Of a stretch of DNA of 64,000 bases, positions 36,100 through 44,917 are shown piece after piece (the stretch's first letter is position 1; every line of letters starts with the position of its first letter). The translations under genes were made by a program, and so were the position numbers. A model generated the notes under the pieces. The model saw only the letters and a program-made list of their open reading frames with translations, searched no databases and was not told the origin of the DNA. Source of the stretch: Shinella sp. H4-D48 (lineage in GTDB: Bacteria; Pseudomonadota; Alphaproteobacteria; Rhizobiales; Rhizobiaceae); assembly GCF_022637395.1 (NCBI RefSeq), contig NZ_CP093338.1, forward strand, positions 248,001 to 312,000, in the 5' to 3' direction.

Positions 36100-37328
36100 C
36101 CCAGACCGTCATCGTGAGCCAGCTCGGCGCCCGCATGCATTATGCCGTCGCCCGCATCCTGGCGAAGGAAGGGCGGCTTGGCCATTTCTTCACCGATATC
36201 TGCGGCACGAAAAGCTGGCCGGCACTGCTGCGCCTCCTGCCGCCCGCCCTGCTGCCTCGTCCCGTGCGACGGCTGGTCGGACGGGTTCCGAATGGTGTAC
36301 CGCCGAATTTGATTACGGATTTCCCGCTTTTCGGCGTCCGTTCCGCCATCCGCCGTTTGCGCATCGAGGATGCCGCAGAAGAAGCCTCGCACGCCGTGTG
36401 GGCTGGCAGCCGGTTCTCGACTCTCGTCGCCATGCAGGGCTTCCACGATGCCGCGGGCCTCTACGCCTATAGCGGTGACGCGCTGGAGCAGATGCAGGCG
36501 GCGAAACGGCAAGGTCTTTGGGTCACCGTCGAGCAGATGATCGCACCGCGCGCCATCGTGGAGACCGTTCTCGCCGAGGAAATGCGGCGTTTCCCGGAAT
36601 GGGCGGGGCCGCCGCCCCCGAATCCTCACGCCCAGGCATTCGCGGAGCGCGAGCGCGCGGAATGGGCGCTGGCCGACCGCATCGTCTGCCCTTCGGAATT
36701 CGTGCGCGACCATGTTGTCGCCGAGGGCGTTCCGGCAGAGCGCTGCGTGGTCGTACCCTATGGCGTCGATGCGAAGGACCATTCGAGCGCGGCCATACGT
36801 ACACCTGGGCCGCTGCGCATATTGACGATCGGCGAGGTCGGCCTGCGCAAGGGCTCGCCCTATGTGCTGCAGGCTGCCGAACGCCTCGGATCCGCTGTGC
36901 GTATGCGCATGGCCGGCCCCGACCGGCTGCCCGAACCGATCCGCCGCCGGCTAAGCCGTTCGATCGAGCTGAGGGGCATCGTACCACGCGCGGCAATCGC
37001 AGACGAATATCGCTGGGCGGACGTGTTCCTGCTGCCTTCGCTTTGCGAGGGGTCGGCAACAGTGGTCTACGAAGCGCTGGCCTCGGGTCTCCCCGTTATC
37101 ACCACTTACAGCACCGGAAGCGTCGTGCGCGACGGCGTGGAAGGACTGATCGTGCCGGAGCGGGATCCGCAGGCCATCGTCGATGCCGTCCGTTATCTTG
37201 CCGACAACGAGGACGTGCGCACGACCATGGCAGCCAACGCCCGGCTTCGCGCGCAGGAATATACCGTCGAACAATATGGTGCCCGCCTTCTCGGCGTCCT
37301 TTCCTCGCTCAGCGGATCTCCCTCATGA
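36096..37328 (+). CDS. Family 4 glycosyltransferase
   Basis: GT-B transferase of 410 residues. The N-terminal half is less typical (VSQLGARMHYAVARILAKEG). The C-terminal half is standard: RILTIGEVGLRKGSPYVLQA near residue 248 and LPSLCEGSATVVYEALASGL near residue 315 (the E-x7-E element), then VRDGVEGLIVPERDP. It overlaps both flanking glycosyltransferase genes by four bases, giving a three-gene co-translated set that probably adds successive sugars of one repeat unit. Donor unknown. Confidence 0.91.
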   Translation: MTQTVIVSQLGARMHYAVARILAKEGRLGHFFTDICGTKSWPALLRLLPPALLPRPVRRLVGRVPNGVPPNLITDFPLFGVRSAIRRLRIEDAAEEASHAVWAGSRFSTLVAMQGFHDAAGLYAYSGDALEQMQAAKRQGLWVTVEQMIAPRAIVETVLAEEMRRFPEWAGPPPPNPHAQAFAERERAEWALADRIVCPSEFVRDHVVAEGVPAERCVVVPYGVDAKDHSSAAIRTPGPLRILTIGEVGLRKGSPYVLQAAERLGSAVRMRMAGPDRLPEPIRRRLSRSIELRGIVPRAAIADEYRWADVFLLPSLCEGSATVVYEALASGLPVITTYSTGSVVRDGVEGLIVPERDPQAIVDAVRYLADNEDVRTTMAANARLRAQEYTVEQYGARLLGVLSSLSGSPS

Positions 37329-38521
37329 AGATCGTCCACGTGATCACATCGATCGACCCTGACAGCGGCGGGCCGCAGGCCGTGGTGATGCGGCTCGCCG
37401 CAGCCCAGGCGAGCCTCGGGCACGATGTCCGCGTGGTCAGCCAGGCCGACGACCGCACGCTCGCCAGTGTCGCCCGGCTCGGCGCGACAATTCCAGGCTT
37501 CCGGCAGGTCGTCTGGAATATTCTGCCGCCACCAGGCACGATCGAGGCGATCCTGTGCCTGAAGGCACGCCCCTTCCTTACGCGCATTCTCACCGACAGC
37601 GAGCAGGTGCATCTGCACGGCGTGTGGGAACCGATCCTTGCCTGCGCGGCGGCCATCGCCACGCGCAACGGCATTCCCTATTGCGTCTGCCCCGCCGGGA
37701 TGCTCGACACATGGAGCCTCGCGCAAAAGCCCTGGAAGAAACGTTTCGCTCTCGCCGTGGCTTTCCGTCGAATGCTCGATAATGCTGCGTTTCTTCACGC
37801 GCTCAACCGCGACGAGGTCAAACTGATGCGCCCACTTCAGCTGAAAGCGCCGGCGGAAATCATCCCCAACGGCGTTTTCACCGAAGAATTCGAAACCCTG
37901 CCGTCCGCAGCAGATTTCCCAACCGTGCTGGGTTTGCCGACGGGGCGACGTTTCGTGCTCTTCCTGTCGCGGCTGCATTACAAGAAGGGGCTCGATCTCC
38001 TGGCAAGCGCCTTCCAGCTGGTGGCGCGGCAATGCCCAGATGTCGATCTCGTCGTCGCCGGCCCCGATGGTGGCGCGGAGAACGATTTCCGTGATCTCGT
38101 GCGCCGCTTTGACCTCGAGAGCCGCGTGTTCATGGTAGGCCCGATCTACGGCGAGACCAAGCTGCAGGCCTTTGCGGCGGCGGCCTGTTTCTGCCTGCCC
38201 AGTCGTCAGGAGGGGTTCAGCATCGCCATCACCGAGGCGCTCGCCTGCGGCACGCCCGTGGTCATTACCGATGCCTGCCATTTTCCGGAAGTTTCCGCGG
38301 CCGGTGCGGGCGCAGTCGTCAGCCTCGATCCGATGGAAATAGCCACAGCCCTGATTGATGTGCTCTCCCATCCTCTCGCAGCGACGGCAATGGGATACAA
38401 AGGCCGCCGGCTGGTGTTCGAGAACTACACCTGGCCGCGCATAGCGCATCGGACCATCAGCCTTTACGAGGCCTACAGACCGGTGGCGGTAAAACAAAGC
38501 CTGACGGCTGCGAGACGATAG
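37325..38521 (+). CDS. Family 4 glycosyltransferase
   Basis: GT-B transferase of 398 residues. The start at MKIVHVITSIDPDSGGPQAV has the glycine-rich opening of the family; LHGVWEPILACAAAIATRNG, PAGMLDTWSLAQKPWKKR, LFLSRLHYKKGLDLLASAF and SRQEGFSIAITEALACGTPV (E-x7-E) follow. An open frame reaches about 800 bases further upstream, but that part is a shadow of the preceding gene, and the ATGA overlap fixes the start. It ends 11 bp before the convergent acetyltransferase gene. Donor unknown. Confidence 0.93.
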   Translation: MKIVHVITSIDPDSGGPQAVVMRLAAAQASLGHDVRVVSQADDRTLASVARLGATIPGFRQVVWNILPPPGTIEAILCLKARPFLTRILTDSEQVHLHGVWEPILACAAAIATRNGIPYCVCPAGMLDTWSLAQKPWKKRFALAVAFRRMLDNAAFLHALNRDEVKLMRPLQLKAPAEIIPNGVFTEEFETLPSAADFPTVLGLPTGRRFVLFLSRLHYKKGLDLLASAFQLVARQCPDVDLVVAGPDGGAENDFRDLVRRFDLESRVFMVGPIYGETKLQAFAAAACFCLPSRQEGFSIAITEALACGTPVVITDACHFPEVSAAGAGAVVSLDPMEIATALIDVLSHPLAATAMGYKGRRLVFENYTWPRIAHRTISLYEAYRPVAVKQSLTAARR

Positions 38522-38532
38522 TCACAGCCCGA

Positions 38533-39126
38533 TTAAACGTCGTCCGCACTCCGCCGGCGGCTCGCGACAGCCTTCGCCGGATTGCCGGCATAGACCGTCC
38601 AGGGCTCCAGTGATTTGACGGCCACGCCCCGCGCACCAAGCACCGCACCCTCTCCCATTTCCGTTCCCGGCCCGACAAAGGCTTCTGCGGCAACCCACGC
38701 CCTGTGACGCAGAATGATGGGTCGCGCCACCAATGGGAAGGATGCCTTATGAATATCGTGGGTGCCTGTGCACAGATGCGCGCGTTGCGAGACGATGGCA
38801 AGAGCCTCGAGCGTCACCGGTGCCACGTTGTAGCAGATGACACCCGGCCCCATCGAAGCGTTACGCCCCATCACGAGATTGCCCGGCCACCAGATTGCCG
38901 TGCTGCCGTGCACGATGGCGGTCGGGTGAACCTTCGCACCGAACAGCCGCAGCACAAGGTTTCGCCATGGATGGAGGGGCGACGGTGTCCAGGCGGCAAG
39001 ACATTGCCAGGCAACGAGCCAGACAAGCCGCATGAGGCGGAACCGCAACGCGAAAGTCGGCCCGCCGAGAAGCGGTGTGGCGAGGCCGCTTGCTTTGAAC
39101 GCGGGATCGTCATAGCGCGATTTCAT
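38533..39126 (-). CDS. Colanic-acid-type O-acetyltransferase (WcaF-like)
   Basis: Left-handed beta-helix acetyltransferase of 197 residues that probably transfers acetyl from acetyl-CoA to a sugar of the repeat unit. FRLMRLVWLVAWQCLAAWTP then HPWRNLVLRLFGAKVHPTA, WWPGNLVMG, CYNVAPVTLEALAIVSQRAH with LCTGTHDIH, and WVAAEAFVGPGTEMGEGAVL are in WcaF order. His residues in the CTGTHD region are the likely catalytic ones. It overlaps the polymerase gene by four bases at its start and is the last gene of the minus-strand run beginning with the WecA-like gene. Confidence 0.93.
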   Translation of the reverse strand: MKSRYDDPAFKASGLATPLLGGPTFALRFRLMRLVWLVAWQCLAAWTPSPLHPWRNLVLRLFGAKVHPTAIVHGSTAIWWPGNLVMGRNASMGPGVICYNVAPVTLEALAIVSQRAHLCTGTHDIHKASFPLVARPIILRHRAWVAAEAFVGPGTEMGEGAVLGARGVAVKSLEPWTVYAGNPAKAVASRRRSADDV

Positions 39127-40436
39127 GAATGGACGAGCCTCCTTGACGCGAACGGATCGGGATGGGCGCCAGGATCTCGCCGTGCGGGAACGGCCGCCAG
39201 CGCCAGCGACGGCACGAGAAACAGCACCATGTGTACCCAGGCCATAATGACCCAGTCGGTCTGATGCGACACGACATGCATGGCCGGCACGACCGACAGC
39301 ATGTAGACGATCTGACCCGCTGCCTGGCCCTCCTTTGCGCTCGCCCAGAGCCGGGCGAGAAGATAGGCGATCAGGAAGAACTTCAGCGCGCCGAAATACC
39401 AGAACGACTGAAATGCGTCGGCCATGCCTGTCTCCGTCGTGCCGGTCAGCGCGTTGTAGTCGCGTGCCATTGCCGGCGTTCTGAGCATCAGCGACCGCTT
39501 CGCCGCCTCACCGACGATCTGGGAGGGCACGTAGTTGAACACCAGCCGGTTCCAGTGAAATTTGCCGTAGTCGAATTCGAGCGAGTCGGCGGCATGATCG
39601 ATCCGCAGGATCGCATTGCGCACTTCCAGACCACCCTCCTTCAGGGTTGCCCTGAAATTGGCGGTGACGTCGATCTGGCTGATATCCTGCCAGATTGGGG
39701 AGGAATTCTCCCGCGTGATCGCGCGGTAATCACCCATGCTGTTCATGAGGAACGTCCCCACCAGCACGCCCGCAAGTATGATCGTCCGAGGCGCCAGCCA
39801 CCCGCGGTGGAACCAGAAGGCGACGGCGAAGATCGCGAACAGCTCGACGGTTTCCGCCCTTTTCCCCGTCACCACGATGCGGTCGAGGTAGAAGACAAGA
39901 TCGAAGACAACGATCGACAGCGCGAAGAGCGACGTCCGTCTTGCAAGGCAGAGCGCGCCGATAGCAAGCCCGTAGGTCATCAGACGCGCAACAAAAAGGT
40001 ATATAACCGGCACGCCACTCATCTGCACGCCGACGACCATGTCGCCCGGCAGGCGACTGAGCTTGAAATAGAAATAGGCGCCGATGACGGAAAGCGCGGC
40101 GGCGATGATCAGCAGGCGCCTCTCGCCGAAATTCCCCCGGAGGAAGGCGACAGGCTTGCGGGTGGAAATCCAGCCGAGCCACGCGGCCACAAGGCACAGG
40201 ATCGTGAACGCCACCATCCGGTCGTAGGCGCCGCGCGGCAGGAACCGGTCGTCCATCAGTCCGGGAAGCTGCGGCAAAAGAAAGCTCCCGGCCATGACGC
40301 CGACCAGGAAGGGAAGCTGATAGATGCGCGCCGGGGCCAGCATGCCCCACAGAAGGAGCATGGCGACCGTCAGGCAAAGCAGACAGGTCAACACCAGCGT
40401 CACGGGCGCGTCTCCTTCTTTAATGAGCGGGTTCAC
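39123..40436 (-). CDS. Putative Wzy-type polysaccharide polymerase (multi-pass membrane protein)
   Basis: Integral inner-membrane protein of 437 residues with about ten to twelve hydrophobic segments. A large loop lies near residues 225-330 (containing GDYRAITRENSS and YVPSQIVGEAAKR) with few hydrophobic stretches, as expected for the periplasmic loop of O-antigen/exopolysaccharide polymerases. There is no strong sequence motif, so the call rests on topology, length and position between a glycosyltransferase gene and an acetyltransferase gene. The residues QSFWYFGALKFFLIAYLLAR near the C-terminus resemble the closing segment of oligosaccharide repeat-unit polymerases. Confidence 0.75.
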   Translation of the reverse strand: MNPLIKEGDAPVTLVLTCLLCLTVAMLLLWGMLAPARIYQLPFLVGVMAGSFLLPQLPGLMDDRFLPRGAYDRMVAFTILCLVAAWLGWISTRKPVAFLRGNFGERRLLIIAAALSVIGAYFYFKLSRLPGDMVVGVQMSGVPVIYLFVARLMTYGLAIGALCLARRTSLFALSIVVFDLVFYLDRIVVTGKRAETVELFAIFAVAFWFHRGWLAPRTIILAGVLVGTFLMNSMGDYRAITRENSSPIWQDISQIDVTANFRATLKEGGLEVRNAILRIDHAADSLEFDYGKFHWNRLVFNYVPSQIVGEAAKRSLMLRTPAMARDYNALTGTTETGMADAFQSFWYFGALKFFLIAYLLARLWASAKEGQAAGQIVYMLSVVPAMHVVSHQTDWVIMAWVHMVLFLVPSLALAAVPARRDPGAHPDPFASRRLVHS

Positions 40437-40479
40437 GAAATATCAGCCGCCGTAAGGCACGTGCGGCCCGCAACAACGA

Positions 40480-41313
40480 TCAGACCGGCAAGCCTTCTTC
40501 CCTGCGTCGCAGTTCTTCGGTCTTGATGACGATCATGTATTCGTAAGCGGCGAGCAGCCGGCAGTAGTGGTAGCCTTCCTTCCCATCGAGGAAGCCGCCG
40601 CGCAGCACATACATGTAGAGAAAGCGGGCAGTTGGTCGGAATGGCAGACGCATGGACAGTTCCTTGAGTGCCCGCCGACGAAGCTCGGGTACGCCGCTTA
40701 GGACATCACGCCAGGGCACGCGCTTCTCGCGCAGGCTGACCACCGTCTCGCGCGCCTCCGAAGAGGAGTAGCGATTATGCTTCTCGTACCAGGCGTTCAT
40801 GCCCTTGTTGAAGCTGTAATGGATGAAATGCGCGTTGAGTCGGCCTTCCGGGCCTTCGGTCAGGCAGCGGGAATGGGCGTCGCGTTCGTAGCGCACGCGG
40901 TCAGGCCGCACCAGCCGGGTGATCCAGGTCGGGTACAGGCTGCTGTGTTTGATCCAGCGTCCCATGAACATGTTCTTGTAACGGATGCGAAAGGCGCTTT
41001 CGGGCCGTCTCTGGTCGCGGGCAATCGCCAGCATCTCGTCGCGCAGGTCGGGCGGCGTCACCTCGTCGGCATCGGGCGTATAGACCCAGGGATGCTTGTA
41101 TTCGATCTCTTTCAGTCCATAGGTTCGCTGGTTCGATTCAGTATCGTGGACCCGCTGATAGACACGGGCGCCGGCGGCCCGCGCGATTTCCACGGTCGCG
41201 TCGGTCGAGTAGGAATCGAGCACGACGATATCGTCGCACCAGTCCAGCGAGGCGAGGCAGGCGGGCAGGTTCTTCTCCTCGTTCAGCGTCATGATCAGCA
41301 CGGAGATCGACAT
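40480..41313 (-). CDS. Family 2 glycosyltransferase (WaaE/KdtX-like)
   Basis: GT-A transferase of 277 residues. The opening ISVLIMTLNEEKNLPACLAS then WCDDIVVLDSYSTDATVEIA is typical. The metal-binding YTPDADE near residue 80 and the acceptor region FMGRWIKHSSLYPTWITRL are those of the WaaE-like group, which add a first or branching sugar to lipid-linked or core acceptors. It lies ten bases after the WecA-like priming transferase gene. Action early in repeat-unit assembly is therefore plausible, but donor and acceptor are not known. Confidence 0.93.
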   Translation of the reverse strand: MSISVLIMTLNEEKNLPACLASLDWCDDIVVLDSYSTDATVEIARAAGARVYQRVHDTESNQRTYGLKEIEYKHPWVYTPDADEVTPPDLRDEMLAIARDQRRPESAFRIRYKNMFMGRWIKHSSLYPTWITRLVRPDRVRYERDAHSRCLTEGPEGRLNAHFIHYSFNKGMNAWYEKHNRYSSSEARETVVSLREKRVPWRDVLSGVPELRRRALKELSMRLPFRPTARFLYMYVLRGGFLDGKEGYHYCRLLAAYEYMIVIKTEELRRREEGLPV

Positions 41314-41323
41314 CGTGCTCCTC

Positions 41324-42415
41324 CTATATCTGCAGCTTGATGGATGGGCTTGCTGCCCGATTGGCGCGCCGATGCGTGGCGGTCTCGACGGTCAGAACGA
41401 AAGCGCTGTGAACGACCGTCACGAGCAGCAGGCCGGCAACCATTACCTGCTGCGGCACCTCGAAGAGCAGGCCCAGATAGCCGATACCGCCACACAGAAA
41501 CGAAACGAGGATGATGATGTAGCTCGTCGCAGCCTGAGACAGACCGGAATCGATCATGAGGTGGTGCAGGTGCCGGCGATCCGCCGACATCGGGCTGCGG
41601 TGATCGAGCAGGCGGCGCACCATGAGGCTCAGCGTATCGATGACAGGAACGATCACCAGCCACAGAAGGGATGGGAACGGCAGGCCCTGCGCACCATCCG
41701 ACAGGCGCAGGATCAGATAGGCGATGATCGCGCCCAACCCCGTGCTACCGGCATCGCCGAGATAGACTGAGGCGCGTGCGCGCCATGGGCTGCGCAAATT
41801 GAAGACGAGAAAGCCACCGACCGCCGCAAGCAGCGCCGCGACTGGAAAGATGAGCCCGTCTTCTCCCATCTGAAGCACGAGGACGAGGATCCACACCAGA
41901 GTGGATGCGGCCATGCCGCCAGCCAGGCCATCAACGCCATCAGCCATGTTCCAGGCATTGATCAACCCGACGACGAAGCCAACGGAGATGACGAGCAGCA
42001 CGACATAGGCGCCTGGGCCGGCTACCGGCAGAATGTCGCCGAACGACATCTGCCCCAGGCTTTCGGCGGCGATCATCGCCACGGCAATCATGACCTGTGC
42101 AGCGAACCGCAAACGCGCAGGCAAGGTGAAGCGGTCATCCAGGACCCCTAGCGTGACGACGAGGATCGTCGCCAGCCAGAAGCCCGGCCCGACATCCATT
42201 CCATTGGCCGTGAGCAGGTTCATGCCGGCGAAGGCCATGAAGATCGCAATCCCCCCGCACAGCGGGACGGCGCCCTCATGGATCTTGCGGTGGTCCGGCA
42301 AATCGATCAGGCGAAGCGGCACCGAAAGCCAGCGCAACAGAACGACAAAAACGGTGCTCAGCACGAGAGAAGCCGAGCTTTCGACCAGCAAGAAGATCAT
42401 CTGACGCCCCTGCAA
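41324..42415 (-). CDS. WecA-like undecaprenyl-phosphate sugar-1-phosphate transferase
   Basis: Polyprenyl-phosphate N-acetylhexosamine-1-phosphate transferase of 363 residues with about ten or eleven membrane helices. It starts repeat-unit assembly on undecaprenyl phosphate at the cytoplasmic face. LIDLPDHRKIHEGAVPLCGG, the Mg-binding LGVLDDRFTLP near residue 95, the catalytic NAWNMADGVDGLAGG near residue 155, YLGDAGSTGLG near 220 and the His-rich MSADRRHLHHLM near 280 are all intact. A position five codons in (MIFLLVES) is an alternative start. It heads the four-gene run priming transferase, GT2, polymerase, acetyltransferase. Confidence 0.94.
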   Translation of the reverse strand: MQGRQMIFLLVESSASLVLSTVFVVLLRWLSVPLRLIDLPDHRKIHEGAVPLCGGIAIFMAFAGMNLLTANGMDVGPGFWLATILVVTLGVLDDRFTLPARLRFAAQVMIAVAMIAAESLGQMSFGDILPVAGPGAYVVLLVISVGFVVGLINAWNMADGVDGLAGGMAASTLVWILVLVLQMGEDGLIFPVAALLAAVGGFLVFNLRSPWRARASVYLGDAGSTGLGAIIAYLILRLSDGAQGLPFPSLLWLVIVPVIDTLSLMVRRLLDHRSPMSADRRHLHHLMIDSGLSQAATSYIIILVSFLCGGIGYLGLLFEVPQQVMVAGLLLVTVVHSAFVLTVETATHRRANRAASPSIKLQI

Positions 42416-42762
42416 TCGCGCCGATGCCCTTCCCTTAATCGGTCAGGTCGCATGGGCGATGATGCAAGCATAGCGTTTGATTCGCCGGTCACACCATTCG
42501 AGCAAAAGGCCAAGGCGATCGGCGCGAAGGGTGAATTCAACGGCATGGCCCACCCCGTCTACTCCCTTTCCATCCCTGTATCCTCCCTTTGGCCGAGGGT
42601 GGCAGATGTCGCTGCCACCCACTTTGCGACCGGCATTCTGTACGACGTGCCCTGAGACAAGAAGACAGCGCCCAGGATCAAAGCGGTCGTTGAACGAGCC
42701 GGCGCGTGTACGCCATCACCGCACAACCAAATGACGAGATTGAATGCTGAAAAAACTAATAG
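42416..42762. other. Intergenic region upstream of cspA and the WecA-like gene
   Basis: About 350 bases with divergent genes on either side. An open frame on the minus strand runs through it and into the antisense of cspA, but it has no family-like sequence and I do not call it. No RNA gene or repeat is evident. The region should carry the promoter of the WecA-like operon. Confidence 0.4.
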
Positions 42763-42791
42763 TTGACCCGCCCACATTACCAGGGTACAAG
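42763..42791 (+). promoter_or_regulatory. Candidate sigma-70-type promoter of cspA
   Basis: TTGACC and TACAAG are separated by exactly 17 bases, a good match to a vegetative promoter. A start just downstream would give a leader of roughly 130 bases before the cspA start codon, as expected for cold-shock genes whose mRNA leader is regulatory. Confidence 0.55.
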
Positions 42792-42930
42792 TGCGCATCG
42801 AATTTGCTTTGAGCTTTGCTTGTTGCGCGCCTGGCACCGCGCCCTGAACGAACTTCCTTTCAAAATCGCTATCATCCTCCGGCGCGCCTTGGCGCATCGG
42901 TTTCTCAATGTTGCTATGAAAGGGTTCATC

Positions 42931-43140
42931 ATGACCACTGGCACAGTTAAATGGTTCAATTCCACCAAGGGCTTCGGCTTCATTCAGCCTGACAACGGCG
43001 ATGCAGACGCATTCGTTCACATCTCCGCCGTCGAGCGCGCCGGAATGCGCGAACTCGTCGAAGGCCAGAAGATCGGCTTCGACCTGGAGCGTGACAACAA
43101 GTCCGGCAAGATGTCGGCCTGCAATCTCCAGGCTGCCTGA
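42931..43140 (+). CDS. cspA: Cold-shock protein (CspA family)
   Basis: Small cytoplasmic single-stranded RNA/DNA-binding protein of 69 residues, one OB-fold. RNP1 is KGFGFIQPD and RNP2 is DAFVHISAV, both intact, after the typical opening [14 protein letters not shown]. An AAAGGG sequence precedes the ATG. The long leader, good promoter and strong terminator suggest a mainly monocistronic, RNA-regulated transcript. Two genes for small charged proteins follow it on the same strand. Confidence 0.97.
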   Translation: MTTGTVKWFNSTKGFGFIQPDNGDADAFVHISAVERAGMRELVEGQKIGFDLERDNKSGKMSACNLQAA

Positions 43141-43203
43141 TCAGGTAGCGCTTCCCTTTGACCACGGATGTACTGGCACTGCCGGAAGCGCGCCACCCAA
43201 AGC

Positions 43204-43236
43204 AAGGCCAGGCAAACCGCCTGGCCTTTTGTTTTC
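43204..43236 (+). terminator. Rho-independent terminator of cspA
   Basis: Perfect 10-bp arms AAGGCCAGGC and GCCTGGCCTT flank a five-base loop and are followed by TTGTTTT. It lies 63 bp after the cspA stop, so most transcription of cspA should end before the next small gene. Confidence 0.9.
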
Positions 43237-43270
43237 CGCTCGCCTGCCGGGCGTCACCACAGGAAATCCA

Positions 43271-43495
43271 ATGACCGAAAAACACAGCCGCTCGCGCCAG
43301 ATGGCCGAGATCGCGTTCAATGCCATCCAGACACCCTTCTTCGCCAAGGCCGAGGCGGTTGAGGAGCTTGCCTCCATCAGCCAGTCCCGCGACGCCAAGA
43401 CCCAACGGCTCCGCGAAGCACGGCTTGCGAAGAAAATGGAAGACAGCGCATCCGCCACCTCAGCTCTCCTCGCAAAGCGCGCTACGGCGCGGTGA
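43271..43495 (+). CDS. Small basic hypothetical protein
   Basis: Protein of 74 residues, no recognised domain. It is rich in Ala, Lys, Arg and Ser and predicted largely helical (for example RQMAEIAFNAIQTPFFAKAE and RLREARLAKKMEDSASATSA). The ATG is preceded by AGGAAA at good spacing. It is directly downstream of the cspA terminator and upstream of another small charged protein. Similar small proteins next to cspA occur in rhizobia, to my recollection, but no function is known to me. Confidence 0.7.
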   Translation: MTEKHSRSRQMAEIAFNAIQTPFFAKAEAVEELASISQSRDAKTQRLREARLAKKMEDSASATSALLAKRATAR

Positions 43496-43528
43496 TACCT
43501 TCTCAACCACAACAGACAGGACGAAAAT

Positions 43529-43909
43529 TTGAAGAACGCCAGAGATAACCAGCTTTCCGACCGCCGCACGGCATCGGCCGATGCGAAGTCGGCCCTGCTG
43601 AAAGCCTATCGCGCGGCCCAGGCCACCGCGGCACCTGCCAGAGCGGAGCGCCAGGCTGAACGTGCACTCGTCGCCGCGGCACGCGAGGAACGGCGCGCCG
43701 AACGCGAACGCGTAAAGACGGAAGAGCAGGCACGAATCGCCGCCGAAGAAGCCGCCTTGCAGGCCGAGGCGCAAGCGGCTGCGCTTGCCGAGACGCATGC
43801 CCGCGAGAGCGCCGAAAAAGCGCGTGTCGCGCGCGTGATCGAAGACGAGGCAGAGCGAAAGGCAGCGCGCGACCTACGCTACGCAAACCGCAAGGCCCGG
43901 CGCGCATAG
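43529..43909 (+). CDS. Small charged helical protein (DUF6481-like)
   Basis: Protein of 126 residues, almost entirely Ala, Glu, Arg and Lys, predicted as one long helix or coiled coil. The opening DRRTASADAKSALLKAYRAA and the closing KAARDLRYANRKARRA match the DUF6481 group of alphaproteobacteria as I remember it. The start is TTG, with CAGG eight bases upstream; no ATG is available. Base composition is very GC-rich, as expected from the residue content. Association with cspA hints at a nucleic-acid or ribosome-related role, which is speculation. Confidence 0.75.
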   Translation: MKNARDNQLSDRRTASADAKSALLKAYRAAQATAAPARAERQAERALVAAAREERRAERERVKTEEQARIAAEEAALQAEAQAAALAETHARESAEKARVARVIEDEAERKAARDLRYANRKARRA

Positions 43910-43985
43910 GTCTTCTTCGCCCTGAATGGAACGTCAAGCATGCGAAAGCGTTGCGCTTTATCATGGCTGTTCCAGGGGTATGCCA

Positions 43986-44795
43986 ATGAAAATACGCGCC
44001 GGCTTCGACATCGGTTACGAGTGCGAGAACGATACGGCCATGCTGCTGGTTCTCAATATCCACCCCAGCCGGCGCGCCGATCTGCTCACGGAGCAGATCC
44101 TGACCTTCGACCGCCCGATTGAGGCTTGGGAATATCTGGACGGGTTCGGCAACGCCTGCAGCCGCATCTTGGCCCCCGCCGGCCTGACGACGATCTCCAC
44201 CCGCTTCGAAATCTATGACAGCGGCCTGCCGGATCCCATACCGGAGAACGCCTTCCAGCACGACATCAAGGATCTGCCCGACGACGTGCTGGTTTTCCTG
44301 CTCGGCAGTCGCTACTGCGATACGGACCGGCTCGCAGATTTTGCCTGGAAACGGTTTTCTACCACGCCGCTCGGCTGGCCGCGCGTGCAGGCGATAGTCA
44401 ACTTCGTACACAATCACATAACCTTCGATTACAACAAGGCCGACCCGCTCCGAACAGCTTACGGCGGGTTCAACGATCGGACCGGTGTCTGCCGCGATTT
44501 CGCGCATCTCGCGATCACCCTTTGCCGCTGCATGAACATTCCCGCACGCTACTGCACCGGCTATCTTGGCGATATCGGCGTTCCCAGGGATCCGCATCCC
44601 ATGGATTTCAGCGCTTGGTTCGAAGTCTATCTCAGCGGACGCTGGTATACGCTTGATGCGCGTCATAACACGCCCCGCATCGGCAGGATTTTGATGGCGA
44701 CGGGGCGGGATGCGACTGACGTCGCCCTTTCGACGGCCTTCGGACCCGCACTCCTGACGCGATTCGAGGTCGTGACGGAAGAATCTGCAGGGTAA
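43986..44795 (+). CDS. Transglutaminase-like domain protein with altered catalytic triad
   Basis: Cytoplasmic protein of 269 residues with the bacterial transglutaminase-like fold. The Cys of the papain-like triad is in RTGVCRDFAHLAITLCR (near residue 170). Where the catalytic His normally stands in the HxWxEVY element, this protein reads FSAWFEVYL, so Ser replaces His. The Asp is in YTLDARHN. The N-terminal 100 residues form the beta domain usual for the family. The start was chosen because AGGGG lies seven bases upstream of this ATG, whereas an earlier ATG is only one base from it. Protease or transglutaminase activity cannot be assumed. Confidence 0.88.
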   Translation: MKIRAGFDIGYECENDTAMLLVLNIHPSRRADLLTEQILTFDRPIEAWEYLDGFGNACSRILAPAGLTTISTRFEIYDSGLPDPIPENAFQHDIKDLPDDVLVFLLGSRYCDTDRLADFAWKRFSTTPLGWPRVQAIVNFVHNHITFDYNKADPLRTAYGGFNDRTGVCRDFAHLAITLCRCMNIPARYCTGYLGDIGVPRDPHPMDFSAWFEVYLSGRWYTLDARHNTPRIGRILMATGRDATDVALSTAFGPALLTRFEVVTEESAG

Positions 44796-44917
44796 CAGCC
44801 ACCCTCGCCGGGCGGTTTCCCATTGGCCTTTGATTGAATCTGTCTTTATTGTTCGCCCGAAATGTTCTGCATCCGTCCGGCAGGAATGTCACGAGCGGCC
44901 TAGCCAGCAAGGCAACC

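Noticed and set aside
36518-37324. A very long open frame upstream of and in frame with the third glycosyltransferase gene, suggesting an 667-residue protein
   Set aside because: The upstream part is the shadow of the preceding glycosyltransferase in another frame. It is rich in Arg, Pro and Ala without family motifs, and the ATGA overlap gives the true start.
42559-43020. A 153-residue open frame on the minus strand upstream of and across cspA
   Set aside because: It is antisense to cspA and its leader, has no family-like sequence and no ribosome-binding site that I can see.
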